The position numbers and the translations under genes were made by a program. A DNA stretch of 64,000 bases from positions 62,001-126,000 of the forward strand of contig NZ_JAPJZH010000001.1 of the NCBI RefSeq assembly GCF_027889715.1. Direction: 5' to 3'. The notes below the pieces were generated by a model. It made no database searches and was not told the DNA's origin. It was given only the letters and a program-made list of their open reading frames with translations. Source of the DNA: Allohoeflea poritis (GTDB lineage: Bacteria; Pseudomonadota; Alphaproteobacteria; Rhizobiales; Rhizobiaceae). Positions 1 through 9,300 of the stretch are shown piece by piece. Numbering within the stretch: the stretch's first letter is position 1; each line of letters opens with the position of its first letter.

Positions 1-381
1 GTCGGAGAGGCAGGGCATGTCTTTCCGCCCATAGGTGCTCAAGGTCTCAATCTTGGTCTGCGGGACGTTCTGGAATTCGTTTCGGCGCTTGACCGAGCGG
101 GCGGTCCAGCCAATGCAGCCGCAGTGACGCGCCATTACGATCGGGCCCGGCGCAGCGATGTGGTCTCCAGAACGGCCAGCGTCGATATGCTGAACCGGAC
201 GCTGTTGAACGACTTTCTGCCGGTCCAACTGTTGCGATCCGGTGGTCTTGCCGCGCTTTCGGCGATCGCACCCTTGCGTATTTTAGCCATGCGGGAGGGC
301 ATGAAGCCCGGCAGCGGTTTCAACGCCCTTGGGCGGGCGACGCAGCGGGAAAAAGATCAGCCGGAAGCAGTCCGGAGGTAA
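1..381 (+). CDS. UbiH/UbiF/COQ6-family FAD-dependent hydroxylase, C-terminal part
   Basis: The window opens inside this gene. The frame is open from base 1 and stops with TAA at 379-381, leaving the last 126 residues. The first residues read GEAGHVFPPIGAQGLNLG, the second FAD-binding (GD-type) motif of the flavoprotein monooxygenases that hydroxylate the ubiquinone ring. The tail (YDRARRSD..., then a hydrophobic stretch before MREGM) fits the C-terminus of UbiH/UbiF/VisC proteins. The likely role is aerobic ubiquinone biosynthesis at the inner membrane. The substrate position (C5, C6 or C1) cannot be told from this fragment. Its 3' end overlaps the convergent AEC carrier gene by 62 bases. Confidence 0.85.
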   Translation, partial: VGEAGHVFPPIGAQGLNLGLRDVLEFVSALDRAGGPANAAAVTRHYDRARRSDVVSRTASVDMLNRTLLNDFLPVQLLRSGGLAALSAIAPLRILAMREGMKPGSGFNALGRATQREKDQPEAVRR

Positions 382-1306
382 TGGCGTAGAGCAAGGCCGT
401 GACCGATAGAACGGAGAGCACGGTGGTTATCAGAACCGTGGCCGAGCTCCGTTCGACCCAGACATTATATTGTTGCGCGAGCACAAAGACGTTCGTTGCC
501 GTGGGAAGCGAAGCCAGAAGGACGGCGGTGAATATCCAGGTGCTGTCGAAATCACCCACCAGGCCCATGGCGACGTAGACAAGAAGCGGGTGGACAATCA
601 GCTTCGCCGGTACAATGTAGGACAGCTCAAGCGGTATCCGGCGCAGCGGCCGCAATGCAAGCGTCACGCCCATCGCAAACAGCGCGCAAGGCGCGGCGGC
701 CTGCGAGAGGTAGTCTATAAGGCGTTGCGGGGCGTCCGGGATGGGCAGTTTCAGCCATGCCACCGTGACCCCTGCGATGGTTGCCAAAATGAACGGGTGC
801 AAGATGATGCGCCGTGCAATGAGCGCAACCAGCGTCGGCAAGGAATGTTTCTCGCTGCCGGAAATTGCCATCATGCACGGAACTATGGCGAAATGCATGA
901 TGTTCTCGAAGCAGAAAATGAGTGCGACGGGAACGGCTGCCTTTTCGCCGAAGGCCAGAATGGCCAGGCTCGGGCCCATATAGCCGATATTGCCGTATGC
1001 GGCGGCCAGACCCTGTATCGTGCCGGCGGCTATTGATGCGCGTATGGCGACGACCGCAAACGCGAAGACGACCGCAAAGACCGTGTAGGTGGAAAGCAGG
1101 CTTGCCATGATGAAATCAAGGCGGGCCAGTTCCTCAATCGGCGTGCGCGAAAGCAGCTTGAAGAAGAGCGCTGGAAGCGCCAGGTACAGCACGAATATAT
1201 TGAGCCAGCCCAACGCGTCGGACGGCTGCCGCACGAGCCGGGCTGTTACGTAGCCCAGAAAGATGAGCCCGAAGAGCGGGAGAATGAGCGCTGCGATTTG
1301 TGACAT
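320..1306 (-). CDS. AEC-family transporter (auxin efflux carrier type)
   Basis: The protein has 328 residues and is almost wholly hydrophobic, with about ten predicted membrane segments in two halves separated by a more polar stretch, as in the AEC family. The N-terminus (MSQIAALILPLFGLIFLGY) and the Asn/Gly-rich segment AYGNIGYMGP are characteristic; LASLPTATNVFVLAQQYN near the C-terminus is the repeat counterpart. Bacterial members export or import small organic acids such as malate or malonate. The substrate here is unknown. The ATG at 1306 is used, with no strong Shine-Dalgarno sequence. It is a single gene, convergent with the ubiH-type gene. Confidence 0.85.
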   Translation of the reverse strand: MSQIAALILPLFGLIFLGYVTARLVRQPSDALGWLNIFVLYLALPALFFKLLSRTPIEELARLDFIMASLLSTYTVFAVVFAFAVVAIRASIAAGTIQGLAAAYGNIGYMGPSLAILAFGEKAAVPVALIFCFENIMHFAIVPCMMAISGSEKHSLPTLVALIARRIILHPFILATIAGVTVAWLKLPIPDAPQRLIDYLSQAAAPCALFAMGVTLALRPLRRIPLELSYIVPAKLIVHPLLVYVAMGLVGDFDSTWIFTAVLLASLPTATNVFVLAQQYNVWVERSSATVLITTVLSVLSVTALLYAITSGLLPADLFPAASPAQGR

Positions 1307-1445
1307 TGGCTGGCTTTGGTGTTGCGATACAGCTTGTATTCACAAATAACGCATAATCAAGCGGTAGTAGCCGGCGAAGGAAGAGAAGATCAGCAACCGG
1401 CTTCGGCAATGTTACCGTTTTGTTACTGGATTCGCCCAAAAGGCG

Positions 1446-1475
1446 TTGAAATTGCAAGCGCCTTGCCTCTATTAG
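1446..1475 (+). promoter_or_regulatory. Candidate hspQ promoter
   Basis: TTGAAA (1446-1451), 18 bases, then TATTAG (1470-1475). Shifted slightly, GTTGAA-N17-TCTATTA also resembles the alphaproteobacterial RpoH (sigma-32) pattern, which would suit a heat-shock gene. Transcription from here would start just before the AGGAGG at 1483-1488. This is a by-eye call. Confidence 0.35.
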
Positions 1476-1497
1476 TGTTTCCAGGAGGCATTCATCG

Positions 1498-1830
1498 ATG
1501 CTCAAATCGCGAACGGCAAAATTTCAGATCGGACAAACGGTTAAGCACCGCGTCTACCCATTCAGGGGCGTCATTTTCGATGTCGATCCGGTTTTTGCCA
1601 ACACGGAGGAATGGTATCAGTCCATTCCTGAAGATGTCCGCCCGCACAAGGAACAGCCCTTCTACCATCTGTTTGCCGAAAACGAGGATACCGATTACAT
1701 CGCTTATGTATCGGAGCAGAATCTTTTGCCCGACGACAGCGGCCAACCGGTTCAACACCCTCAAATCTCGGAAATTTTCGAAGGTTCCGATGACGGCGTG
1801 TACAAGCTCAGAGGGCCCGTCGGCCACTGA
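1498..1830 (+). CDS. hspQ: Heat shock protein HspQ
   Basis: The protein has 110 residues, the normal length for HspQ. The sequence carries the family core: AKFQIGQTVKHRVYPFRGVI near the N-terminus (residues 7-26), a DPVF...EEWYQSIP stretch, and PFYHLFAENEDT...YVSEQNLLPD in the middle. In enterobacteria HspQ is a hemimethylated-DNA-binding protein that stimulates Lon-dependent proteolysis. That function is known for the family, not shown here. The start at 1498 is supported by AGGAGG nine bases upstream. It is a monocistronic gene ending at a bidirectional terminator. Confidence 0.93.
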   Translation: MLKSRTAKFQIGQTVKHRVYPFRGVIFDVDPVFANTEEWYQSIPEDVRPHKEQPFYHLFAENEDTDYIAYVSEQNLLPDDSGQPVQHPQISEIFEGSDDGVYKLRGPVGH

Positions 1831-1859
1831 CAGCGGCCCATGAATGCATCGGATGGCAA

Positions 1860-1893
1860 AAAGGCGCGGCTAAACCGCGCCTTTCTCTTTTTT
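1860..1893. terminator. Bidirectional rho-independent terminator between hspQ and the first ialB-type gene
   Basis: A perfect 10-bp stem (1860-1869 with 1875-1884, core GGCGCGG/CCGCGCC) closes a 5-base loop. It is followed on the plus strand by TCTCTTTTTT-like sequence to 1893 and on the minus strand by a run of Ts. It can serve both convergent genes, and its right edge touches the stop codon of the minus-strand gene. Confidence 0.85.
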
Positions 1894-2512
1894 AGTTCGA
1901 TTCCTTGGCCTTTTGCTGGGCCTCTTCAAGCTTCTGTCGCGCTGCCTGTGCCTTGCGCTGCATCTCTTCCTGCAACAGGCGCTGGCGTTCCTGGAGCTCG
2001 GACTGGGCGACCGGCTCGCCGTCGAACGCATCGGTGAAGCCCTTCAGCGATACCTTGATCGGATTGGGTGCGCGCTGGAAGTTCACGGAAGTGAAGACGA
2101 CCTCGCCGCCCCTTTTGAACGAGCTGACAATGGCATCGGTCAGCGGCACCTGGGCGACGCATTTGTCGGGCATGCAAACCGAATAGGGAACGCGCTGGGC
2201 TTTACCGCCGTCAATCTGCATGTTGACGCCCGGAGGAATGGTGCGGGCCGAGGGGACAGACACCTGAAGCGTCTTGTTGTTGACCTTGCCTTCGACCAGG
2301 ATCAGCCCGACGGCGGTCAGAAGTTGTCCGGTGGAGGCGGTGGTGATGTTCTGCACCACGCAGACGTCGTTGTCTTCCTGTTTGGTGCACACTTTGAACC
2401 AGCCCTGATTCGGGCCCTGCGCATGCGCGGCGCCTGCGAGCGACAAGGCAGCAGTCCCTGCGAACACGGTCGCCAGTGCGGTCCTTGCGACTTTTGAGGT
2501 CCTGAAGGTCAT
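1892..2512 (-). CDS. Invasion-associated locus B (IalB) family secreted protein, copy 1
   Basis: The protein has 206 residues from the ATG at 2512, which has GGAGAA upstream; longer upstream frames lack a signal sequence. A typical signal peptide ends AGAAHA, and the mature part starts QGPNQGWFKVC. Four cysteines of the mature domain (KVCTK, DVCVVQ, SVCMPDKC) probably form periplasmic disulfides. The last ~45 residues are a Q/E/K/R-rich amphipathic helix. The IalB family is named for a Bartonella invasion locus, but free-living Rhizobiales carry many members whose function is unknown. The gene at 2902-3525 is a close paralogue in the same orientation. Confidence 0.88.
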   Translation of the reverse strand: MTFRTSKVARTALATVFAGTAALSLAGAAHAQGPNQGWFKVCTKQEDNDVCVVQNITTASTGQLLTAVGLILVEGKVNNKTLQVSVPSARTIPPGVNMQIDGGKAQRVPYSVCMPDKCVAQVPLTDAIVSSFKRGGEVVFTSVNFQRAPNPIKVSLKGFTDAFDGEPVAQSELQERQRLLQEEMQRKAQAARQKLEEAQQKAKESN

Positions 2513-2901
2513 TCTTGCGTTTTCTCCTGGGCTTTCAATATCTGGTTTCGGCGACGGCGCCGCTTGTTTCCCGCCCGAAGCTGGCTTTAACCGTCGTTTT
2601 TTCGACCGTCGCCCAAGCCAACCGAACCGCCTCATAAATCGCGCACTCCCTGTACCCGAAATAAGGCCATTGCAAGGCTTTTCACGCCGGTCGTTCATCC
2701 GTTGTCTAAGCGCAAAAAGCTGCAATGTCACGCTGTTTAGCACAGACAAACTCCGTTTCCGGTCGATTTCCTGCAATAGGCTTAATCCGCCGGCGGTTGC
2801 AGTCTGCGGCGAATGGTCCCGACAATTGGGCCAGCCAGATGTAGAAAAGGCGCGGATCATGCCGCGCCTTTTGCTTCGGTTCTACTGGAGCGCGGTCCTC
2901 T
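2513..2901. other. Intergenic region between the two ialB-type genes
   Basis: 389 bases without a convincing gene. It holds the terminator of the upstream copy (2845-2872) and the presumed promoter of copy 1. TCCCTGTACCCGAA at 2647-2660 recurs at 3582-3595 ahead of copy 2. On the minus strand each occurrence is preceded, at the same distance, by CCTTGC, so the promoter region seems to have been duplicated with the gene. Confidence 0.6.
2845..2872 (-). terminator. Rho-independent terminator of ialB-type copy 2
   Basis: An 11-bp perfect stem (2845-2855 with 2862-2872) with the same GGCGCGG core as the terminator at 1860-1893 closes a 6-base loop. On the minus strand it ends in TTTTCT. It lies 30 bases past the stop of the gene ending at 2902. 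Confidence 0.75.
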
Positions 2902-3525
2902 TCAGTTCTGATCTTTGGCCTTTTGCTGGGCTTCCTTGAGTTTTTCCCGGACCGCCTGCGCCTTTTGCTGCAACTCCTGCTGCAACAATTGTTGCCGCTC
3001 CTGCAGTTTCGACGGGGTCAAGGCCTCTCCGTCAAAAGCGTCGGTGAAGCCCTTGAGCGAGACCTTGATCGGGTTCGGCGCGCGCTGGAAGTTCACCGAG
3101 GTGAAGACGATCTCGCCACCTTGTTTGAACGCGTTGACCATGGCATCGGTCAGGGGCACCTGGGCAACGCATTTGTCGGGCATGCATACGGAATAGGGAA
3201 TCTGCTGGGCCTTTCCGCCATCGACCTGCATGGCGACGCCGGGCTCGATGGTGCGGGCCGAGGGAACAGAAACCTGAAGCGTCTTGCTGTTTACCTCGCC
3301 TTCGACCATGACCAGGCCGGTGGCCGTCAGAAGCTGCCCGGTGGATGCGGTGGTGATGTTCTGCACGACGCAGATGTCGTTCTCGCCCTGCTTCGTGCAC
3401 ACTTTGAACCAGCCCTGATTCGGGCCCTGCGCGTGTGAGGTCTCTGCCGGGTGCAGCAGGGTCGCCGCTGCCGCGAACACGGCTGTCAGCGCTGTTCTCA
3501 TGACGATTGGGTTTTTGATGGTCAT
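2902..3525 (-). CDS. Invasion-associated locus B (IalB) family secreted protein, copy 2
   Basis: The protein has 207 residues from the ATG at 3525, supported by AGGAGA nine bases upstream. The signal peptide ends near ETSHA and the mature protein starts QGPNQGWFKVC. The mature domain is nearly the same as copy 1, including the four cysteines and the segment VNFQRAPNPIKVSLKGFTDA. The signal peptide and the C-terminal Q/E/K-rich helix have diverged more. Presumed periplasmic. It has its own terminator, so the two copies are probably transcribed separately. Confidence 0.88.
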   Translation of the reverse strand: MTIKNPIVMRTALTAVFAAAATLLHPAETSHAQGPNQGWFKVCTKQGENDICVVQNITTASTGQLLTATGLVMVEGEVNSKTLQVSVPSARTIEPGVAMQVDGGKAQQIPYSVCMPDKCVAQVPLTDAMVNAFKQGGEIVFTSVNFQRAPNPIKVSLKGFTDAFDGEALTPSKLQERQQLLQQELQQKAQAVREKLKEAQQKAKDQN

Positions 3526-3793
3526 TCCTGCTCTGTCTCCTGGAAATTCGGATTGTGTCGCTGGCAGTCCCAAGTCCGCATTCCCTGTACCCGAATGAGA
3601 GCGATCGCAAGGCGGGCGCTGTAAACCTTTGTTACAGTGAATGCCGGCGGTTGTTTTCCGAACCCTTGTGGCATCGGGCGGTATGCGGCGCCCCTGCGTT
3701 TCATGCAAAAGGCGTATTCTGCAGGCAAAGGCCGACGCGTTGGAATGGTGCAGGAACGTGGTACGGTTTGCCGCGAATCAGCGAAGGGATGCC
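3526..3793. promoter_or_regulatory. Divergent promoter region with inverted repeat CTGTAA-N7-TTACAG
   Basis: 268 bases separate the divergent ialB-type copy 2 and the peptide-binding protein gene. The sequence shared with the copy 1 promoter lies at 3582-3595. A 6-bp perfect inverted repeat with a 7-base spacer spans 3619-3637 and could be an operator for either gene. No binding protein can be named. Confidence 0.4.
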
Positions 3794-5617
3794 ATGCAGA
3801 TGTTTTTACGAATTCTGACCGCAATGCTGCTTGTCGTCAGTGCGAGTAAAGGTGTTGCATTTGCCGAAGGTGCGAAGCACGCCATCGCCTCGCATGGCGA
3901 GCCCGCATTGCCGCCGGATTTCCAGTACTTCCCCTACGTCAATCCGGACGCGCCGAAAGGCGGCCGCATTTCGTACGGCGTCAAAGGTACATTCGACAAT
4001 CTCAATCCGTTCATCCTTAAAAGCATGCGAACGACGGCGCGTGGTATGTGGGATCCGCAGTTCGGCAACCTGACCTATGAAAGCCTGATGCAGCGTTCGC
4101 GGGACGAGCCGTTCACGCTTTACGGGCTGTTGGCGGAAACGGTCGAGTTCGATGAGGATCGGACATTCATCCAGTTCAACATCAACCCGCTGGCCAAATG
4201 GTCGGATGGGGAACCGGTAACGGCAGATGACGTGATCTTCACGTTCAAGCTGCTTGAGGACAAAGGCCGCCCCCCTTTTTCAGACCGGCTCAAGAACGTC
4301 GTGGAGATGGAGAAGACAAGTCCACTAAGTGTTCGGTTTACGCTCACGGAGGATGCTGGACACGAATTCCCGCTGATCCTCGGCCTAAGTCCCATTCTCG
4401 CCAAGCATGCGACGAACCCGGATACATTCGACCAGACGACGTTCGAAACACCGGTAGCCTCGGGGCCATACAGGATCAGTGACGTCAGGCCTGGAGAGAA
4501 AATCACTTTCGAGCGACGGCCCGACTACTGGGCCAGGGACTTGCCGGTCAAGCGCGGCACTGACAATTATAACGAGATATCGGTGGAGTATTTTCTGGAC
4601 GAAAATGCCCAGTTCGAGGCGTTTAAAAAGGGCATCTATGATATCCAGTTCGAGGGCAGTCCAACCAGTTGGCGGCGGTCTTACGATTTCCCAGCTGTCG
4701 AGAACGGTGATGTTCAAAAAACCGTTTTCGAAAGCAAGCTGCCGGCCGGCATGCACGGGTTTGTTTTCAATACACGGAAGGAAATGTTCAGCGACGTACG
4801 CGTCAGGCGGGCATTGGCGATGCTTTTCGATTTCGAATCGGTAAACAGAAGTCTTTTCGACGACGCCTACAAACGGACGGAAAGCTACTTCCAGCACTCC
4901 GATTTATCGTCGATCGGCATACCGGCCAGCGAGCGAGAGCGCGCACTTTTGTCACCATTCCCCGGTGCGGTCGAAGAAGTGGTCATGCAAGGGACCTATC
5001 ACGCCACAAAGACCGACGGCAGCGGCCGGGATCGGACCGTCCAGCGCAAGGCTTTAACATTGTTCAAAGAGGCGGGTTACGCGATCAGGGACGGAAAGCT
5101 GGTTGATGGTGCCGGGCGGCCGCTCACCTTCGAGGTTATGACCCAGAACGACGGCCAGGAAAAGATCGCGCTTGCCTATCAACGCAACCTCGCGCCTCTC
5201 GGCATAGACATGGGAATCCGGACAGTCGATGACGCGCAATATCAGCGGCGCACCCGGGATTACGAGTATGATATGATCATCAAGACCTACGCGGCATCGC
5301 TTTCGCCAGGTGCAGAGCAGATATGGCGCTGGGACAGCCGTTCCCGGGATATTCCGGGCACATTCAACTATGCGGGCACCGCCGAACCGGCAATCGATGC
5401 GATGATCCAGGCGTTGCTGGATGCGCGCGCGCAGGAGGATTTCGTGGCCGCGGTGCGCGCCTTCGATCGGGTTCTCATTTCCGGGCACTATGTCGTGCCG
5501 CTATACTATCTTCCCGGCCAGCGCGTCGCTTACCGGTCGTATCTTGAACATCCCGAGGTTACGCCCATTTACGGCTATGTGCTGCCGACATGGTGGGACA
5601 AGAGAGCCGAGAAATAG
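3794..5617 (+). CDS. Extracellular solute-binding protein, family 5 (YejA-like, oligopeptide type)
   Basis: The protein has 607 residues from the ATG at 3794; a second ATG at 3800 is equally placed relative to AAGGGA. The signal peptide ends near KGVAFA. The mature N-terminus, including LPPDFQYFPYVNPDAPKGG and GTFDNLNPF, is the hallmark of YejA/microcin C-type binding proteins. FNINPLAKWSDGEPVTADDV is the usual SBP_bac_5 core. Members deliver peptides to YejBEF-type ABC transporters. No permease or ATPase lies beside it, so it either works with a distant transporter or has a lone role. A DsbA-like gene follows after 22 bases on the same strand. Confidence 0.85.
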   Translation: MQMFLRILTAMLLVVSASKGVAFAEGAKHAIASHGEPALPPDFQYFPYVNPDAPKGGRISYGVKGTFDNLNPFILKSMRTTARGMWDPQFGNLTYESLMQRSRDEPFTLYGLLAETVEFDEDRTFIQFNINPLAKWSDGEPVTADDVIFTFKLLEDKGRPPFSDRLKNVVEMEKTSPLSVRFTLTEDAGHEFPLILGLSPILAKHATNPDTFDQTTFETPVASGPYRISDVRPGEKITFERRPDYWARDLPVKRGTDNYNEISVEYFLDENAQFEAFKKGIYDIQFEGSPTSWRRSYDFPAVENGDVQKTVFESKLPAGMHGFVFNTRKEMFSDVRVRRALAMLFDFESVNRSLFDDAYKRTESYFQHSDLSSIGIPASERERALLSPFPGAVEEVVMQGTYHATKTDGSGRDRTVQRKALTLFKEAGYAIRDGKLVDGAGRPLTFEVMTQNDGQEKIALAYQRNLAPLGIDMGIRTVDDAQYQRRTRDYEYDMIIKTYAASLSPGAEQIWRWDSRSRDIPGTFNYAGTAEPAIDAMIQALLDARAQEDFVAAVRAFDRVLISGHYVVPLYYLPGQRVAYRSYLEHPEVTPIYGYVLPTWWDKRAEK

Positions 5618-5639
5618 CGCCTCGAAGAAAGGAACGACA

Positions 5640-6314
5640 ATGCCTTCCGTCAATATCGACATCGTTTCCGATGTCATGTGTCCGTGGTGCTATATCGGCA
5701 AGAAGCGGCTTGAGGCCGCGATCAAGGAGTTGCCCGAAGATATCGAGGTCGATGTTCGCTGGCGGCCGTATCAGCTCGATCCGACCCTGCCGAAGGAAGG
5801 CAAGGACAGGGAACAGTATCTTTCTGAGAAATTCGGCGGTTCGGAGCGCGCCAAACAGATATACGCCAACATCGTTGACGCCGGGCGGGAGGAAGACATT
5901 CCATTCGATTTCGAGGCAATTGCCGTGTCGCCGAACACGCTTGACGCCCATCGGGTTATTCGCTGGGCGGCCTCGGAAGCACCGGGCGTGCAGGACAGGC
6001 TGGTCGATATCCTGTTCAAGGCCTTCTTCATCGATGGAAAGAATGTCGGCGACGATACCGTTCTTCTGGACGCGGCGGAGCAGGCCGGCATGGACCGGAC
6101 AATCACCGAAGGCCTGCTCGCCGGTCAAGCCGATTGCATGGAGATGGAGCAGGAAATCGAGATCGCCCGAAAGATGGGCGTGACGGGCGTTCCCTGTTTC
6201 ATACTTGAAAATAAATATGCGGTGATGGGTGCACAGTCGGCTAATGTCCTGACCAATGCCATCCGCGATGTGGCCAAGGAAAAGGAAACTGCCAGCGCGC
6301 CGCAAACCGCCTAA
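5640..6314 (+). CDS. DsbA-family oxidoreductase (FrnE / 2-hydroxychromene-2-carboxylate isomerase-like)
   Basis: The protein has 224 residues and a thioredoxin-fold N-terminus carrying CPWC (residues 14-17), followed by the all-helical insert. The cis-proline region reads VTGVPCFIL. There is no signal peptide, so it should be cytoplasmic, like FrnE-type proteins. The start at 5640 has AAAGGA about seven bases upstream. It follows the YejA-like gene and may be cotranscribed with it. Its stop overlaps the convergent mfd stop by four bases. The exact substrate is unknown; disulfide oxidoreductase activity is inferred from the intact CxxC. Confidence 0.85.
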   Translation: MPSVNIDIVSDVMCPWCYIGKKRLEAAIKELPEDIEVDVRWRPYQLDPTLPKEGKDREQYLSEKFGGSERAKQIYANIVDAGREEDIPFDFEAIAVSPNTLDAHRVIRWAASEAPGVQDRLVDILFKAFFIDGKNVGDDTVLLDAAEQAGMDRTITEGLLAGQADCMEMEQEIEIARKMGVTGVPCFILENKYAVMGAQSANVLTNAIRDVAKEKETASAPQTA

Positions 6315-9300
6315 ACCGCTTCGGCGATTTCCGCGAGTTTCGTCATGATCACCGCGGCGCCGCCGAGCCGCTTTTCAGCGCTGGGCAGATCGCGCAGGAA
6401 GAATACGCTTTGATCCGGCCTGATCTTCGCCAGTGAGCCGAGTGCGCCGAGATGGGAAACCAGCCCGGCCGGGTTGGGGAATTCCGCGTTTCGGAACTGG
6501 ACCACAACACCTTTCGGTCCCGCGTCGAGCTTTTCGACATTCGCCTTGCGACAGAGCGATTTCATGTAAACGATCTTCAGAAGGTGCTGCACTTCCTGTG
6601 GCAGCGGACCGAAACGGTCGATGAGTTCGGCGCCGAAGGCATCGATCTCGTCGGGCGTCGTGAGATCGCCAAGGCGCCGGTAGAGGCCAAGTCTGAGGTG
6701 AAGATCGGGCACATAGCCATCGGGTATCATCACCGATGTTCCAACGGTGATCTGCGGCGACCAGCCGGTATCGACCAGATCCTCCTCGCCTTTCAGTTCG
6801 GCGACGGCTTCCTCCAGCATGTGCTGGTAGAGTTCGAAGCCCACTTCCTTGATGTGTCCGGACTGCTCCTCGCCCAAGAGGTTTCCAGCGCCGCGGATAT
6901 CGAGGTCATGACTTGCGAGCTGGAAGCCCGCGCCCAGTGTGTCCAGCGATTGCAGCACTTTCAGCCGGCGGTCCGCGGTTGCAGTCAGCGTGCGGTTGAC
7001 CGGTAGTGTGAAAAGGGAAAAGGCGCGGACCTTGGAGCGCCCCACCCTGCCCCGCAACTGGTAGAGCTGCGCCAGGCCGAACATGTCCGAGCGGTGCACG
7101 ATCAGCGTGTTGGCCGTTGGAACGTCAAGACCGGATTCAACGATCGTCGTCGAAAGCAGGACATCGTACTGGCCGTCATAAAAGGCGTTCATGATGTCGT
7201 CGAGTTCGCCCGCCGGCATCTGGCCGTGTGCGACAGCGACCTTGAGTTCGGGAACATCGGATTCGAGAAAGGCGTGAATTTCACCCAGGTCGGAGATGCG
7301 CGGGCAGACGTAAAAACTCTGACCGCCGCGATAGTGTTCGCGCAGCAGTGTCTCGCGTATCACCAGCGGGTCGAAGGGCGATATGAATGTGCGGACGGCC
7401 ATGCGGTCGACCGGCGGCGTGGTGATCAGCGACAGCTCGCGCACGCCCGTCATGGCAAGTTGCAAGGTACGCGGGATCGGTGTTGCGGACAGCGTCAGAA
7501 CATGAACGTCGCTCTTGAGTTCCTTGAGCCTTTCCTTGTGCTTGACGCCGAAATGCTGTTCCTCGTCGATGACCAGCAGCCCGAGATTGGCGAATTTGAT
7601 CGCCTTGCCGAGCAGCGCGTGGGTGCCGATGACAATATCCGTCTTGCCGTCGGCCAGTTCCTTTTTCGTCAGGCTCAGTTCCTTCTGGCCTACCAGCCGG
7701 GAGGCCTGCTGCACGCGGATCGGATACCCGCGCAGGCGTTCGGAAAACGTCTTGTAGTGCTGGCGGGCGAGCAGTGTCGTGGGAACGACGACGGCAACCT
7801 GCACACCGTTCATGGCCGCGATGAAAGCCGCGCGCAGCGCAACCTCCGTCTTTCCGAAGCCGACATCGCCGCAGACCAGCCGGTCCATCGGTATGCCGCC
7901 GGCGAGATCGGAGAGTACGGCGTCGATCGCATTGCCCTGATCCTCGGTTTCCTCATAGGGAAAGCGCGCCGCGAACTCGTCATAGAGCCCGTCCTGCATT
8001 GTCAATTGCGGCGCGTTGCGCATCTGACGTTCGGCGGCGATGCGGATCAGCGCCCCGGCCATATCGAGTAGCCGTTTCTTCAGCTTTGCCTTGCGCGCCT
8101 GCCAGGCGACGCCGCCGAGCTTGTCGAGGATGGCCCCGGCTGCGTCGGATCCGTAGCGCGACAACAGCTCGATGTTTTCCACCGGCAGGAAAAGCTTGGC
8201 GTCCTCCGCATAGCGCAGTTCGAGGCATGCATGTGGAGCACCGGCGGCTTCGATGGTGCGCAATCCGATGAATTTGCCGATGCCGTGTTCGGCGTGGACG
8301 ACAATGTCGCCTTCTTCGAGACCCGAAACCTCGGTGATATAATCGGAGCCCTTCTGGCGTCGACGCCCGCGTCGCACCAGGCGATCGCCGAGGATATCCT
8401 GCTCGCCAATGACCGACAGGCCATCGATTTCGTAGCCGCTCTCCAGATTGAGTATGGCTGCGGCGGCCTCACCGGTCTTCAGGTCATTGGCTTCGGATAG
8501 GGAGCCGATCCGGCGTACGCGCTCGAGCCCGTGTTCACCGAGTACTTGCAATAGGCGATCGAGCGATCCTTCCGTCCAGGCCGTTATGACGACCTTGAAC
8601 CCATCCGCGCGTTTCTTGCCGATATGCCGAACCACCTGCTCAAAGACATTCACCCGTGCGGTCTCGGCATCCTTCTGCTCAACGGTGCTCGCCCAGCGTG
8701 GCCCGGCATGGGCCTCGATATTGATGACCTGGCGTCCTGCCAGGTCCTCTTCCATGAAGGGCGACAGGGTCACGGCGTTGGTAATGTTCAGGGATTCTGT
8801 CAGTTCATCCGGCGAAAGATAAAGCTGCTCCACCGGCACCGGATTGTAGGGTGTCGCCTGCGCCGTCGACATCTCGGCCGAGAGATTATGGCGTGCCTCG
8901 AAGTGATCGATGACCTGTGTATGGCGCTCCCGCGCTGCCTCGACGGCGTGCCGGTCGGCATAAATCGAGAAGCCGGAAAGGTAGTCGAACACCGTCTCCA
9001 GCCGTTCATAAAACAGCGGCAGCCAGTGATCCATGCCGGCGAACCTGCGGCCTTCGCTTATCGCCTGATAAAGCGCGTCTTCCCGTGTTGCCGCACCAAA
9101 CAGCGACAGGTAATTCTTGCGAAAACGGCTGATCGTGTCTGCGTCGAGCGATACTTCGCTCATGGGATGCAGTACGAGTTTGCGGGCCTGGCTGGTGGTT
9201 CGCTGGGTCGCCGGGTCGAAACTACGGATGCTTTCGAGCGTATCACCGAAGAAGTCGAGACGCAGGGGCTCTTCGTAGCCCGGCAGATAGGCGTCGAGAA

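Noticed and set aside
470-1036. 188-codon frame opposite the AEC transporter
   Set aside because: It is rich in His, Arg, Gln and Cys, has no domain and lies wholly antisense to a clear membrane transporter.
2512-2860. N-terminal extension of the first IalB gene to 2860
   Set aside because: It would place 116 basic residues before a clean signal peptide. The ATG at 2512 has its own Shine-Dalgarno sequence.
7094-8071. 325-codon frame opposite mfd
   Set aside because: It is an antisense shadow of the Mfd motor domain and has no ribosome-binding site or recognisable protein features.
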